Notes under the pieces: generated by a model | What the model saw: only the letters and a program-made list of their open reading frames with translations | Told to the model about the DNA's origin: nothing | Database searches by the model: none | Source: Pseudonocardia oroxyli | GTDB taxonomy: Bacteria; Actinomycetota; Actinomycetes; Mycobacteriales; Pseudonocardiaceae | DNA: 64,000 bases | Assembly (NCBI RefSeq): GCF_900102195.1 | Contig: NZ_FNBE01000002.1 | Location: 1-64,000 of the forward strand | Reading direction: 5' to 3' | Program-made: the position numbers and the translations under genes | Shown: piece after piece, positions 1 to 8,187 of the stretch | Layout of the letters: each line of letters starts with the position of its first letter | Numbering within the stretch: the first letter of the stretch is position 1

Positions 1-3
1 CGC

Positions 4-516
4 TCAGATCTGGTACGTGCTGTTGATGATCGCGCCCTTGCGGGCGTAGTGGATCAGCGCGTCCTGGACGTCGAGCGGGTGGGTCGGGATGACGCCCTCG
101 ATGAGGTCCTCCTCGCGGGCGCCGTGCAGCGACAGACCGAAGCGGCAGCAGTAGACCTTGCCGCCCTCCTGGATGAAGGTCTTGAGGCTGTTGTTGATGT
201 TGTGCTCGCCGGGGAACGCGGAGTTGCCGGTGGTGGGGAACCCGCGGGTGGCCAGGGCGTTGAGCGAGCCGGGGCCGTAGAAGTAGACGGCGGACTCGAA
301 GCCCTTCCGCAGGGCGCGGGTGGCCTGCAGGATGGCCACGAAGCTCACCGAGGACTCGTGGGCGATGCCGTGGACCAGGGTGAAGTACACCTCGCCGTTC
401 TCGGCCTGGTAGTCCGGGAACACCTTCGTGCCGCCGTAGATCGACGAGCCCTCGGGCAGGGACGGGTGGGCGATCTCCTCGAGCGACTGCTTCTCGAGAT
501 CGGTCAGGTCTGCCAT
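4..516 (-). CDS. MSMEG_0572/Sll0783-family nitrogen-starvation response protein (NitB-like)
   Basis: A 170-residue protein with a DsrE/F-like look. The stretches VFPDYQAENG, RKGFESAVYFYGPG, RGFPTTGNSAFPGE and EGGKVYCCRFGLSLHG match what I remember of the MSMEG_0572/Sll0783 family. That family is a conserved member of Nit1C clusters, which are linked to nitrogen limitation and cyanide assimilation; its biochemical role is unknown. The ATG at 516 is preceded by AAGGAGA at good spacing, so longer upstream starts inside the nitrilase gene are rejected. It lies 2 nt after that gene in an apparent three-gene minus-strand operon. It is complete, but further cluster genes could lie beyond the window edge. 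Confidence 0.8.
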   Translation of the reverse strand: MADLTDLEKQSLEEIAHPSLPEGSSIYGGTKVFPDYQAENGEVYFTLVHGIAHESSVSFVAILQATRALRKGFESAVYFYGPGSLNALATRGFPTTGNSAFPGEHNINNSLKTFIQEGGKVYCCRFGLSLHGAREEDLIEGVIPTHPLDVQDALIHYARKGAIINSTYQI

Positions 517-518
517 GG

Positions 519-1370
519 TCAGTTCTCCTTCTGGGTGGGTGATGCGGGGGAGACGAGGGCGCCGTAGAGGTCCGGTCGGCGGTCGCGCAGGTTGCCCATC
601 CCGGCGCGGTGGGCGTCGATGTCCGCCTGCAGGTCGAAGTCCGCCGTGACCAGCCCCTCGGCATAACCCGTGGCGGCGACGACCTCGCCGCCCGGGTCGA
701 CGATCTTCGCGTTGGCCACGAAGTCCAGCGCGCCGAAGGAGCCGGACTGGTTCGCGGCCACCCACACGACCTGGTTCTCCAGGGCGCGGGCGCGGTCGAA
801 CAGGTCGAACCGGCGGGCCCACCGGTCCTGGGTCGGGTCGGGGTGCCGGTTGGTCGCCGACAGCGGCCAGGCGGACATCGACACGATGAGACGGGCGCCG
901 TCGAGGGCGAGGGCGCGGGCCGCCTCGGGGAAGCCCTTGTCCCAGCAGATCTGCATGCCGATCCGGCCGACGGGGCTGTCGAAGGCCTCGAACCGGTCGC
1001 CCGCGGTGTAGGTGGCGCCCTCCTGCAGCGGCTGGTGCACCTTGCGGTAGCTGCCGAGGATCCCGTCCCCGGTCACGCAGACGGCGGCGTTGTACAGCGT
1101 GTCCCCGTCCCGCTCGCAGAACCCGGCGGTGACGACGAGGTCCCCGGCGAGGCTGGCGAGCCTGCCGATCTCCGGGCCGTCGAGGGTGAAGGCGGGCGGC
1201 GGTTCGGCGGTGCCGCCCAGGTCGGAGACGTAGCCGCCGAGGGCGGCCTCCGGGAGCGCGAGCAGCTCGGCGCCCCGTTGCTTGGCTTCGTCGATCAGGA
1301 CGGCGATGCGGTCGAAGTCCCCTTCGAGGTCACGGTCGAAGGGGGCCGCCGCGGTGGCGATGCGGGTCAT
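519..1370 (-). CDS. Carbon-nitrogen hydrolase (nitrilase superfamily)
   Basis: A 283-residue nitrilase-superfamily enzyme. The Glu-Lys-Cys triad is visible as LPEAALGGY (E41), SYRKVHQP (K110) and QICWDKGFPE (C142). Members hydrolyse nitriles or amides in the cytoplasm; the substrate here cannot be read from the sequence. ATG start. It sits between a NitB-like gene 2 nt downstream and a flavoprotein 12 nt upstream, so it is probably the nitrilase of a Nit1C-type operon. CWDK rather than a CWEN-type motif makes a generic amidase possible, so I do not call it the canonical cluster nitrilase. Confidence 0.8.
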   Translation of the reverse strand: MTRIATAAAPFDRDLEGDFDRIAVLIDEAKQRGAELLALPEAALGGYVSDLGGTAEPPPAFTLDGPEIGRLASLAGDLVVTAGFCERDGDTLYNAAVCVTGDGILGSYRKVHQPLQEGATYTAGDRFEAFDSPVGRIGMQICWDKGFPEAARALALDGARLIVSMSAWPLSATNRHPDPTQDRWARRFDLFDRARALENQVVWVAANQSGSFGALDFVANAKIVDPGGEVVAATGYAEGLVTADFDLQADIDAHRAGMGNLRDRRPDLYGALVSPASPTQKEN

Positions 1371-1382
1371 GGTGGCGCTCCT

Positions 1383-2753
1383 TCAGCTGGCGGACCGGGG
1401 GGCGACCCAGTCGTCGTCGGAGGGGAAGGTGCTGGACGGGGTGCCTGCCAGCCAGTGCAGGCCGTCCGCGACGGTGCCGCGGCGGGTCTCGGCGATGCGG
1501 TCGACGAGGTACTCCGCGTCCGCCGCGACGCCGGAGAAGCGCCCCGAGCCCCAGGTGTACTGCCAGGGCAGTCCGATGAAGTACAGGCCGGGCTGGCTGG
1601 TCACACCGCGCTCGTGCGTGGGGTAGCCGCGGCCGTCGAAGATCGGGAGCTCGATCCAGCGGTCGTCCCGGCCGTAGCCGGTGGCCCAGACGACGGCCGC
1701 GATCTCGGAGACGGCCAGCTCGGACGGCGCGTCCTCGGCGGGCGCCCAGACCGGGGCCGTGCGCTCCTCGACGGGGGCGTCGATGCCGTTCGCCTCGATG
1801 TACGCGTCGATGGAGTCCTTGATCCCCTCGGCGACGGCGTCCGCCCCGTCGAGGTTCGCCCGCAGCTCGGGTCCGAAGTGGACGGCTTCCGGGTCGATCC
1901 GGTGCAGCCTGCCGTGCAGCCGCATGCCCTCGAGGGCGAACTTGCGCAGGTCGATGTCCCGCCCGCCGTCTCGCCCCGTGACGTAGTGGTTGGTCTTGTG
2001 CCGCACGGCCTCCACGTCGGGGAACGCGTCGATCCCCTTGGTGTAGGTGCCCATGTCCGACAGCCAGGCCACGCAGTCGCGGCCGCGGTAGAAGCGGGCG
2101 ACGCGCGGGGCGGTGCCGGTGGCGAGGTGGACCTCGCGGCCCGCCAGGTGCAGGTCCTCGGCGATCTGGCAGCCGGACTGGCCGGTGCCGACCACGAGCA
2201 CGGGGCCCGCGGGCAGCTGGTCGGGGTTGCGGTACTCCGACGAGTGCACCTGGACCACCGAGTCGGGCAGGCGCTCGGCCATCCGCGGGGTGCGCGGGAC
2301 CTGGTAGGGGCCGGTGGCGATGACGACCTGGTCGGCGGTGGCCGTGCCCCGGTCCGTCGCGATCTCGAAGCGGCCGTCCCGAGCCCGCAGCGACGTGGCG
2401 CGGACGCCCTCGACCAGCGGCGGGGCGAAGGAGGCGACGAACTTCTCCAGGTACTGGGTGATCTCGTCCCGCACCATGAAGCCGTCCGGCTCCGGGCCGT
2501 CGTACGCGAAGCCGGGCAGCGCGCACTGCCAGTTGGGCGTGACGAGGCAGAAGGTGTCCCAGCGGCGGTCCGCCCACTCGTGTCCCGCGGTCTCGGCCTC
2601 GAGCACGAGGTGGTCGATGCCGCGGTCGGTCAGCACGCGGCTCGTCGAGAGGCCCGCCTGGCCCCCGCCGACGACGATGACCGGATGGTGGGCGCCGTCG
2701 ATCCGCGCACGGACGGGATCGGGGACGGAACGCAGATGCGCCTCGGGGGACAT
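1383..2753 (-). CDS. MSMEG_0569-family flavin-dependent oxidoreductase (NitH-like)
   Basis: A 456-residue FAD/NADPH monooxygenase. The FAD site GGGQAG lies at residues 29-34 and a second Rossmann motif, VVGTGQSGCQIAED, near residue 190. WDTFCLVTPNWQCALPG and GFMVRDEITQYLE match what I recall of MSMEG_0569-type flavoproteins of Nit1C clusters. The role is probably oxygenation of a nitrogen compound in the same pathway as the nitrilase. The ATG at 2753 has CAGGAG about 11 nt upstream. It is the first gene of the minus-strand operon and is divergent from ectA. Confidence 0.8.
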   Translation of the reverse strand: MSPEAHLRSVPDPVRARIDGAHHPVIVVGGGQAGLSTSRVLTDRGIDHLVLEAETAGHEWADRRWDTFCLVTPNWQCALPGFAYDGPEPDGFMVRDEITQYLEKFVASFAPPLVEGVRATSLRARDGRFEIATDRGTATADQVVIATGPYQVPRTPRMAERLPDSVVQVHSSEYRNPDQLPAGPVLVVGTGQSGCQIAEDLHLAGREVHLATGTAPRVARFYRGRDCVAWLSDMGTYTKGIDAFPDVEAVRHKTNHYVTGRDGGRDIDLRKFALEGMRLHGRLHRIDPEAVHFGPELRANLDGADAVAEGIKDSIDAYIEANGIDAPVEERTAPVWAPAEDAPSELAVSEIAAVVWATGYGRDDRWIELPIFDGRGYPTHERGVTSQPGLYFIGLPWQYTWGSGRFSGVAADAEYLVDRIAETRRGTVADGLHWLAGTPSSTFPSDDDWVAPRSAS

Positions 2754-3092
2754 GGTGGATCAGCTCCTGATGACTCCGTGGGTGGGCCGTGCCGGTGACG
2801 GGTTCCAGTTGACGGCTCGACGATTGCCGAGGTGTTGCATCCGGAAATCTTCTGTGTTTCGTGATGAGCCCCGTGTTGCGCTGATGTGACCGCACGGGAC
2901 GAGACCGGACCGACTCGGCCCGGCGGCGTGGTGAGGGTCATGATCTGTGACGGCCAGTCGCCGTCGGTGACGATCCGTGCCGGGCCGGCACGTCGTGCCG
3001 CCGACGCGCCGGAACGCCGTTCCCGTGGTACACCTGGGCAAACAGAAGGAATTCAGCCCGCGGTGCCCACTCCGTGCGAGCGTCAAACGGAA

Positions 3093-3110
3093 TCGTGATG
3101 TGGATCACGA
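3093..3110. promoter_or_regulatory. CRP-like palindrome upstream of ectA
   Basis: A perfect 7-bp inverted repeat TCGTGAT-GTGG-ATCACGA. The core CGTGA-N6-TCACG resembles the CRP/GlxR consensus TGTGA-N6-TCACA. It lies about 75 nt before the ectA start, too far upstream to overlap the proposed -10. The same pattern occurs before both rpf genes. Binding by a CRP-family regulator is inferred. Confidence 0.5.
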
Positions 3111-3116
3111 AAGAAC

Positions 3117-3159
3117 GCCCGGGAATGTGGTCGACAATGATCGACGCCGGCATCCGGGC
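3117..3159. promoter_or_regulatory. Nested inverted repeat upstream of ectA
   Basis: Inner arms GTCGA/TCGAC (3130-3134 and 3141-3145) are nested inside outer arms GCCCGG/CCGGGC (3117-3122 and 3154-3159). The element ends about 12 nt before the proposed -10, so it could be an operator for osmotic control of the ectoine operon. No protein can be assigned. Confidence 0.35.
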
Positions 3160-3170
3160 AATATGGCTGT

Positions 3171-3176
3171 TACGTT
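3171..3176 (+). promoter_or_regulatory. Putative ectA -10 element (leaderless)
   Basis: TACGTT fits the actinobacterial TAnnnT -10 and ends 8 nt before the ATG at 3185. No Shine-Dalgarno precedes that ATG, so a leaderless mRNA is the simplest reading. No good -35 is visible. Confidence 0.4.
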
Positions 3177-3184
3177 CGATGGCC

Positions 3185-3706
3185 ATGACGGCAGCCACCA
3201 CCGAACCACTCGTAGACGAACCCGTCCTCTCCGTCGGACGGCCCCGCGTGGACGACGGAGTGGCGCTGCGGCGGCTCGCGGCGGAAACCGGTGTGCTCGA
3301 CGTCAACTCGACCTACTCGTACCTCCTGTGGTGCCGCGACTTCGCCGCGACGTCCGTCGTCGCGCGCCTGGACGACCAGGTCGTCGGCTTCGTCACCGGC
3401 TACCGCCGCCCCGACGCCCCGGACGTACTGATGGTCTGGCAGGTCGCCGTCGGCGCCGCGGCCCGTGGTCGCGGAGTGGCGGGCCGGATGCTCGACACGC
3501 TGTGGGCGCAGGTCCCCGACGTCTCGTTCATGGAGACCACGGTGACCCCGGACAACGAGGCGTCCATCGCGATGTTCACCGCTTTCGCCTGCCGGATCGG
3601 CACCGAGATCCGACGGAGCGACCTGTTCCCCGCGGAACTGCTGGGCGACGATCACCACCCCGAGAACCTTTATCGCATCGGCCCGATCACGAACGAAGGA
3701 AACTGA
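3185..3706 (+). CDS. ectA: L-2,4-diaminobutyrate N-gamma-acetyltransferase EctA
   Basis: A GNAT-fold acetyltransferase of about 173 residues. It acetylates L-2,4-diaminobutyrate, the second step of ectoine synthesis. NSTYSYLLWCRDFAATSVVA and the acetyl-CoA loop VGAAARGRGVAGRMLD (R/Q-x-x-G-x-G/A) are typical of EctA. TPDNEASIAMF and the C-terminal HPENLYRIGP also fit. The ATG at 3185 is preferred because a -10-like hexamer sits 8 nt upstream; the ATG at 3179 would add two residues. EctB starts 7 nt after the stop, giving a four-gene operon ectABCD. Confidence 0.93.
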   Translation: MTAATTEPLVDEPVLSVGRPRVDDGVALRRLAAETGVLDVNSTYSYLLWCRDFAATSVVARLDDQVVGFVTGYRRPDAPDVLMVWQVAVGAAARGRGVAGRMLDTLWAQVPDVSFMETTVTPDNEASIAMFTAFACRIGTEIRRSDLFPAELLGDDHHPENLYRIGPITNEGN

Positions 3707-3713
3707 GTAGACG

Positions 3714-4970
3714 ATGACCATCTTCGAGGACGTCGAATCCGAGGTCCGCTCCTATTGCCGCAACTGGCCCGTCGTGTTCGACACGGCCAAGGGTGCGGAG
3801 CTCTGGGACGTCGACGGCAAGCGCTACCTGGACTTCTTCGCCGGCGCGGGCGCGCTGAACTACGGCCACAATCCCGAGCCGCTCAAGCAGAAGCTCCTGG
3901 AGTACCTGAGCCGGGACGGCATCACCCACGGCCTGGACATGTACACCACGGCCAAGGGCGAGTTCCTGAACACGTTCCGGGACAAGATCCTCGGCCCGCG
4001 GAAGCTGAACTACAAGGTGCAGTTCCCCGGCCCGACCGGGGCGAACGCCGTCGAGTCGGCGCTCAAGCTCGCCCGCAAGATCACCGGCAAGGAGGCGATG
4101 GTCAACTTCACCAACGCCTTCCACGGCATGACCCTCGGCGCGCTCTCGGTCACCGGGAACTCGATGAAGCGCGGCGGTGCCGGCGTCCCGCTGGTGCACT
4201 CCACGCCGATGCCGTTCGACAACTACTTCGACGGCAAGGTCCCGGACTTCCTGTGGTTCGAGCGGGTCCTCACCGACTCCGGGTCGTCGCTGAACGACCC
4301 CGCCGCGGTCATCGTGGAGACGGTCCAGGGCGAGGGCGGGATCAACCCCGCCCGGATCGAGTGGCTGCAGGGACTGGCCGACCTGTGCAAGCGCCACGAC
4401 ATCCTGCTGATCGTCGACGACGTCCAGATGGGGGTCGGCCGGACCGGGCCGTTCTTCTCCTTCGAGGCCGCGGGCATCGAGCCGGACATCGTCACGATCT
4501 CCAAGTCCATCTCCGGCTACGGGCTGCCCATGGCGCTCGTGCTGATCAAGCCGGAGCACGACGTCTGGGGCCCGGGTGAGCACAACGGCACCTTCCGTGG
4601 GCACAACCCGGCGTTCGTCACCGGCACCGAGGCGATCCATCGGTACTGGAGCGACGACACCCTCGAGCGGGAGGTCATCCGCAAGGGGGAGAAGGTCGAG
4701 GAGGCCTTCAACAAGATCGTCGCGGACACCACCGTCACCGAGCTGACCGCCAAGGGTCGCGGGCTGGCCCGCGGCCTGCAGTTCACCGAACACGACCAGG
4801 CCGGGAAGGTCTGCGCCGCGGCGTTCGAGCGCGGGCTGCTCATGGAGACCTCGGGTCCGGACAGCGAGGTCATGAAGATCCTCGCCCCCCTGACCATCAC
4901 CGACGACGAGCTCGACGAGGGTCTGGAGATCGTCGCCGAGTCCGTCAAGACCGTCACGTCTGGAGCATGA
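3714..4970 (+). CDS. ectB: L-2,4-diaminobutyrate aminotransferase EctB
   Basis: A PLP-dependent class-III aminotransferase of 418 residues, the usual EctB length. It converts aspartate-beta-semialdehyde and glutamate to diaminobutyrate. The PLP-binding lysine lies in TISKSISGYGLPMA (about K264), and the cofactor aspartate in LLIVDDVQMGVGRTG. FFAGAGALNYGHN and PGPTGANAVE are characteristic of EctB. The ATG at 3714 follows GGAAACTGAGTAG. It sits between ectA and ectC; the ectC start follows its stop by one base. Confidence 0.96.
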   Translation: MTIFEDVESEVRSYCRNWPVVFDTAKGAELWDVDGKRYLDFFAGAGALNYGHNPEPLKQKLLEYLSRDGITHGLDMYTTAKGEFLNTFRDKILGPRKLNYKVQFPGPTGANAVESALKLARKITGKEAMVNFTNAFHGMTLGALSVTGNSMKRGGAGVPLVHSTPMPFDNYFDGKVPDFLWFERVLTDSGSSLNDPAAVIVETVQGEGGINPARIEWLQGLADLCKRHDILLIVDDVQMGVGRTGPFFSFEAAGIEPDIVTISKSISGYGLPMALVLIKPEHDVWGPGEHNGTFRGHNPAFVTGTEAIHRYWSDDTLEREVIRKGEKVEEAFNKIVADTTVTELTAKGRGLARGLQFTEHDQAGKVCAAAFERGLLMETSGPDSEVMKILAPLTITDDELDEGLEIVAESVKTVTSGA

Positions 4971-4971
4971 G

Positions 4972-5370
4972 TTGAAGGTCCGCAGGATCGACGACGTCAC
5001 GAACACCAAGAACCACGTCGACACCCCCGGCTGGTACTCGCGCCGCATCGTGACCGCGCACGACCGCGTCGGCTTCTCGGTCGGCGAGACCGTGTTGCGC
5101 GCGGGCTCGACGAACGACTTCTGGTACGCCAACCACGTCGAGGCCGTCTACATCGTCTCCGGTGAGGGCGAGCTGTACGACAAGGACAACGACGAGACGT
5201 ACAAGCTCGGCCCGGGCACGATGTACCTGCTCGACGGCAACGAGAAGCACCAGGTCCGGGTGACCAGCGACATCACCTGCGTCTGCGTGTTCAACCCGCC
5301 CATCGTCGGCACCGAGGTGCACGACGAGAACGGTGTCTACCCCCTGCTGGAGCTCCCGGCCGAGGCCTGA
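4972..5370 (+). CDS. ectC: Ectoine synthase EctC
   Basis: A 132-residue single-domain cupin that cyclises N-gamma-acetyl-diaminobutyrate to ectoine. NHVDTPGWYSRRIV, STNDFWYANHVEAVYIVSG and YLLDGNEKHQVR carry the conserved Trp, Tyr and metal/substrate residues. The start is TTG at 4972, with TGGAG just upstream and the ectB stop one base away, implying translational coupling. The length is normal for the family. Confidence 0.95.
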   Translation: MKVRRIDDVTNTKNHVDTPGWYSRRIVTAHDRVGFSVGETVLRAGSTNDFWYANHVEAVYIVSGEGELYDKDNDETYKLGPGTMYLLDGNEKHQVRVTSDITCVCVFNPPIVGTEVHDENGVYPLLELPAEA

Positions 5371-5461
5371 GCCGCAGCACCCGGCCGCCGGACCCGACTC
5401 GGGTCCGGCGGCCGTGCCCTGTACCACCGCGATGTCGCCTATCGACGAGAGGAGCACTGCA

Positions 5462-6376
5462 ATGACTGCCCCGAGCAGCGACCAGACCAGCATCACGAAC
5501 GACCGGTACTACACCCGGGTGTCGACGCAGCCGGCCCTCATCGACCGGGCGGAACCGACGGTGTGGGGCAGTGAGTCCAGCGCCGGCATGTACGGCGCGC
5601 AGGAGCTGCGTGGGCACGAGGTCAACGGGTTCTCGCAGGTCCCCGACCTGCTCAACCCCGACGAGGTGGCCGGCTACGCCGCCGAGCTGGACCGGCTGGC
5701 GCACGACCCGCTCATCCGCGCGGACGACCGCTGCATCATCGAGAAGAACTCCGACGAGGTGCGCTCGATCTTCGAGGTGCACACGATCTCGGACGCCATC
5801 GCCCGCCTCGTCCGCGACGAGCGCGTGGTCGGCCGGGCCCGGCAGATCCTGGGCGGTGACGTCTACGTCCACCAGAGTCGGATCAACTACAAGCCGGGCT
5901 TCGGCGGCGGCGGGTTCTACTGGCACTCGGACTTCGAGACGTGGCACGCCGAGGACGGCATGCCCACCCCGCGCGCGGTGAGCTGCTCGATCTCGCTCAC
6001 TGAGAACTACGCCTACAACGGCTGCCTGATGATCATGCCGGGCTCGCACCGGACGTTCGTGTCCTGCGTCGGCGAGACGCCCGAGGACAACTACCGCTCC
6101 TCGCTCAAAGAGCAGGAGATCGGCACGCCCGACCCGGACAGCATCACCGCGCTGGCCAACCGGCACGGGATCGCGATGCTGACCGGCAAGGCGGGGTCCG
6201 CCACGTTCTTCGACTCCAACTGCATGCACGGCTCGGGGGACAACATCACCCCGTACCCGCGCTCGAACATCTTCATCGTGTTCAACAGCGTGGAGAACAC
6301 CTGCGTGGAGCCGTACTACGCCCCGACCCGCCGCCCCGAGTACATCGGCGCCCGAGACTTCACCCCCGTCCGCTGA
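5462..6376 (+). CDS. ectD: Ectoine 5-hydroxylase EctD
   Basis: A 304-residue Fe(II)/2-oxoglutarate dioxygenase that converts ectoine to 5-hydroxyectoine. The iron-binding triad is visible as HSDFETWHAEDG (H155 and D157) and the distal histidine in CMHGSGDN (H256). The segment FYWHSDFETWHAEDGMP is the EctD family signature. The ATG at 5462 has GAGAGGAGC upstream, so I reject the longer reading frame starting inside ectC. A 91-nt gap follows ectC. The gene ends just before a long hairpin, so the operon probably stops here. Confidence 0.94.
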   Translation: MTAPSSDQTSITNDRYYTRVSTQPALIDRAEPTVWGSESSAGMYGAQELRGHEVNGFSQVPDLLNPDEVAGYAAELDRLAHDPLIRADDRCIIEKNSDEVRSIFEVHTISDAIARLVRDERVVGRARQILGGDVYVHQSRINYKPGFGGGGFYWHSDFETWHAEDGMPTPRAVSCSISLTENYAYNGCLMIMPGSHRTFVSCVGETPEDNYRSSLKEQEIGTPDPDSITALANRHGIAMLTGKAGSATFFDSNCMHGSGDNITPYPRSNIFIVFNSVENTCVEPYYAPTRRPEYIGARDFTPVR

Positions 6377-6378
6377 CC

Positions 6379-6439
6379 GCATTATGGAACCATAACGTCG
6401 TCTGAGCAGGGTTTTTTCGACGTTATGGTTCCATAATGC
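6379..6439. terminator. Long hairpin between convergent ectD and SGNH hydrolase gene
   Basis: A perfect 22-bp inverted repeat (6379-6400 and 6418-6439) with a 17-nt loop that contains a run of six T. It fills the gap between convergent genes, so a bidirectional terminator is likely. Each arm contains TATGG-AA-CCATA. The arm resembles those of the hairpins at 29040 and 57276. Confidence 0.65.
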
Positions 6440-6440
6440 G

Positions 6441-7214
6441 TCAGACGGGGGGAAGCGGCGTGAGGTTGGGGCGCTTGGGCAGGTTGCCGTCGCCGGTGTG
6501 GGCCCCGCGCAGGCGCTTGCGCGCGTAGGGCAGGACGTGCTCGCGCACCCACCTCAGGTCCTCGACCTGGCGGTGCCGCCAGTCCAACGCCTCGGCCGCG
6601 GGCCAGGGGGTGCGCCAGTCGATGCCCGCGACGGGCTCGCCCAGGACCTCCAGCGCGCGCAGGGCGACCCGCTCGTGCGCCTCCGGCGTGAGGTGCAGCC
6701 GGTCGCTCGCCCAGGCGCGGGGATCGGCGAGGACGTCCATGCCCCAGAGGTCCACGACGTGACAGCCGTGGCGGTCCGCCACGGCCCGCAGGTTCTCGTT
6801 GAAGGTGGCCACCCGCCCGCGGAGCCTGCGCAGCAGCATGTGCATGCGGCGCAGGTCGAAGCCGGTGAACATGATGATGTCCGCGCCCGTCGCCGCCAGC
6901 CGCTCGACGGCCGCGTCGACGCGCCGGGCGAGGTCGTCCGGGTCCGAGGTGATGCCGATGATGTCGTTGCCGCCCGCGCAGAACGAGATCAGGTCCGGGC
7001 GCAGCTGCTCGGCCACCGGCACCTGGTCGGTGACGATCTGGTCGAGGATCTTGCCCCGCACGGCGAGGTTGGCGTAGGTGAAGCCGGGCCTGCCCGCCGC
7101 CAGCCGCTCGGCGAGCCGGTCGGCCCACCCGCGCGGCGCGCCGTCGTCCCACAGGTCGTCCAGGCCCTCGGTGAACGAGTCCCCGATCGCCACGAAGCTG
7201 TTCCACCGGTGCAC
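6441..7214 (-). CDS. SGNH/GDSL-family hydrolase
   Basis: A 257-residue lipase/esterase-like protein of the SGNH superfamily. Block I is IGDSFTEG (nucleophile S13), block III is CAGGNDIIG, and block V is SDRLHLTPEAH with the catalytic Asp/His pair near residues 170-173. There is no signal peptide, so it is probably cytoplasmic. The C-terminus (about residue 225 onward) is basic. GTG start at 7214 with GGGAAGGGAG upstream. The substrate is unknown. It is convergent with ectD and divergent from the next gene. Confidence 0.85.
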   Translation of the reverse strand: MHRWNSFVAIGDSFTEGLDDLWDDGAPRGWADRLAERLAAGRPGFTYANLAVRGKILDQIVTDQVPVAEQLRPDLISFCAGGNDIIGITSDPDDLARRVDAAVERLAATGADIIMFTGFDLRRMHMLLRRLRGRVATFNENLRAVADRHGCHVVDLWGMDVLADPRAWASDRLHLTPEAHERVALRALEVLGEPVAGIDWRTPWPAAEALDWRHRQVEDLRWVREHVLPYARKRLRGAHTGDGNLPKRPNLTPLPPV

Positions 7215-7382
7215 CGCACGGCTCCCTTCCCGCTCGTTCCCCCGGCGTCCACACCGCCGTCACCTTCTGATCCACACAGGATCACTCATGGGCGCGCGGT
7301 TGCGCCAGATGTGGGGTGATCTCGTGACCTCGATAGGGCACCCTAAGGAGGTGTCAGTCGAACCTCTCCCGCCGCGTCGCCC

Positions 7383-8090
7383 GTGACGACCCCGGAGCCG
7401 GACACCCGCGAGTCGCTGCGGGAGATCCTCGGCGGGCGGCGCGGCGCCGTCGACGCCTCGGTCCCGGTCGTCGCCTTCGTGCTGGTCTGGCTGCTGGCCG
7501 GGGCGCTGAGCTGGTGGTCCCCGGTCGGGATCGCGGCCGGCGCGGCGATCGTCGCCGGGATCGGGGTGGCCTGCTGGCGGCTGGCCCGCGGCAGGCGGCC
7601 GCGCGCGGTGCTCTTCGGCCTGCTGGGCGTGACGGTCGCGGCGCTGGTCGCGCTGTACACCGGCCGGGCCGAGGACTTCTTCCTGGTCCAGATCCTCTCG
7701 AACGTGGCGAGCGCGCTGGCCTGGGCGATCTCGATCGTCGTGCGGTGGCCGCTGCTGGGCGTCATCGTCGGGCTGGCGCTGGGGCAGAAGACGCGGTGGC
7801 GCCGCGATCCCGATCTGCTGCGCGGCTACCAGCGGGCGAGCTGGGTGTGGGTGGCGCAGTACGTCGTGCGGGTGGCCGTGTTCGTGCCCCTCTACCAGGC
7901 GGAATGGGTCTTCGCGCTGGGCGCGGCGCGGGTCGCGTTCAGCCCGGCGCTGGTGGCGCTCTCAGTCGTGCTTTCCTGGCCCGCGCTGCGTTCGGCGCTG
8001 CCCGCCGACCATCCGGGGATCCGGCACCCCCGGGTCGCGGACGCCCCACCCGAGGCACCTACCGTGGACGGCTCCTCCACGAACGGGTGA
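7383..8090 (+). CDS. DUF3159-type integral membrane protein
   Basis: A 235-residue protein with about five or six hydrophobic segments between residues 25 and 210. LREILGGRRGAVDASVPVVAFVLVW at the start and GQKTRWRRDPDLLRGYQRASW in the middle match DUF3159 proteins of actinobacteria as I remember them. The function is unknown. GTG start at 7383. An AAGGAGGT sequence lies 33 nt upstream, too far to serve this GTG unless the start is mis-set. It is a single gene, divergent from the SGNH hydrolase. Confidence 0.7.
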   Translation: MTTPEPDTRESLREILGGRRGAVDASVPVVAFVLVWLLAGALSWWSPVGIAAGAAIVAGIGVACWRLARGRRPRAVLFGLLGVTVAALVALYTGRAEDFFLVQILSNVASALAWAISIVVRWPLLGVIVGLALGQKTRWRRDPDLLRGYQRASWVWVAQYVVRVAVFVPLYQAEWVFALGAARVAFSPALVALSVVLSWPALRSALPADHPGIRHPRVADAPPEAPTVDGSSTNG

Positions 8091-8187
8091 GAACCCTCAC
8101 GTCGAGTGATCGACTGGTGCGTTCGCAAGATCGTCCACGTTGATCCTCGTGGAGGACGCCCGAGCCTCGCGTGATGTGAACGGAGTC

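Larger units (their letters stand above)
2754..3184. other. Divergent intergenic region between the nit-like operon and ectABCD
   Basis: About 430 nt with no convincing gene. It holds several palindromes: CGTGCCGG-G-CCGGCACG at 2976-2992, the CRP-like element at 3093-3110, and a nested inverted repeat at 3117-3159. The ectA promoter lies at the right edge. I saw no convincing promoter for the minus-strand operon and no GlnR-type box array. Confidence 0.6.

Noticed and set aside
609..2798. A 729-codon frame opposite the nitrilase and flavoprotein genes
   Set aside because: It is low-complexity and shows no family motifs. The minus-strand genes have clear catalytic motifs.
2754..3184. GlnR nitrogen-control boxes before the nit-like operon
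   Set aside because: No spaced GTnAC/GnAAC array could be seen, although nitrogen control would make sense.
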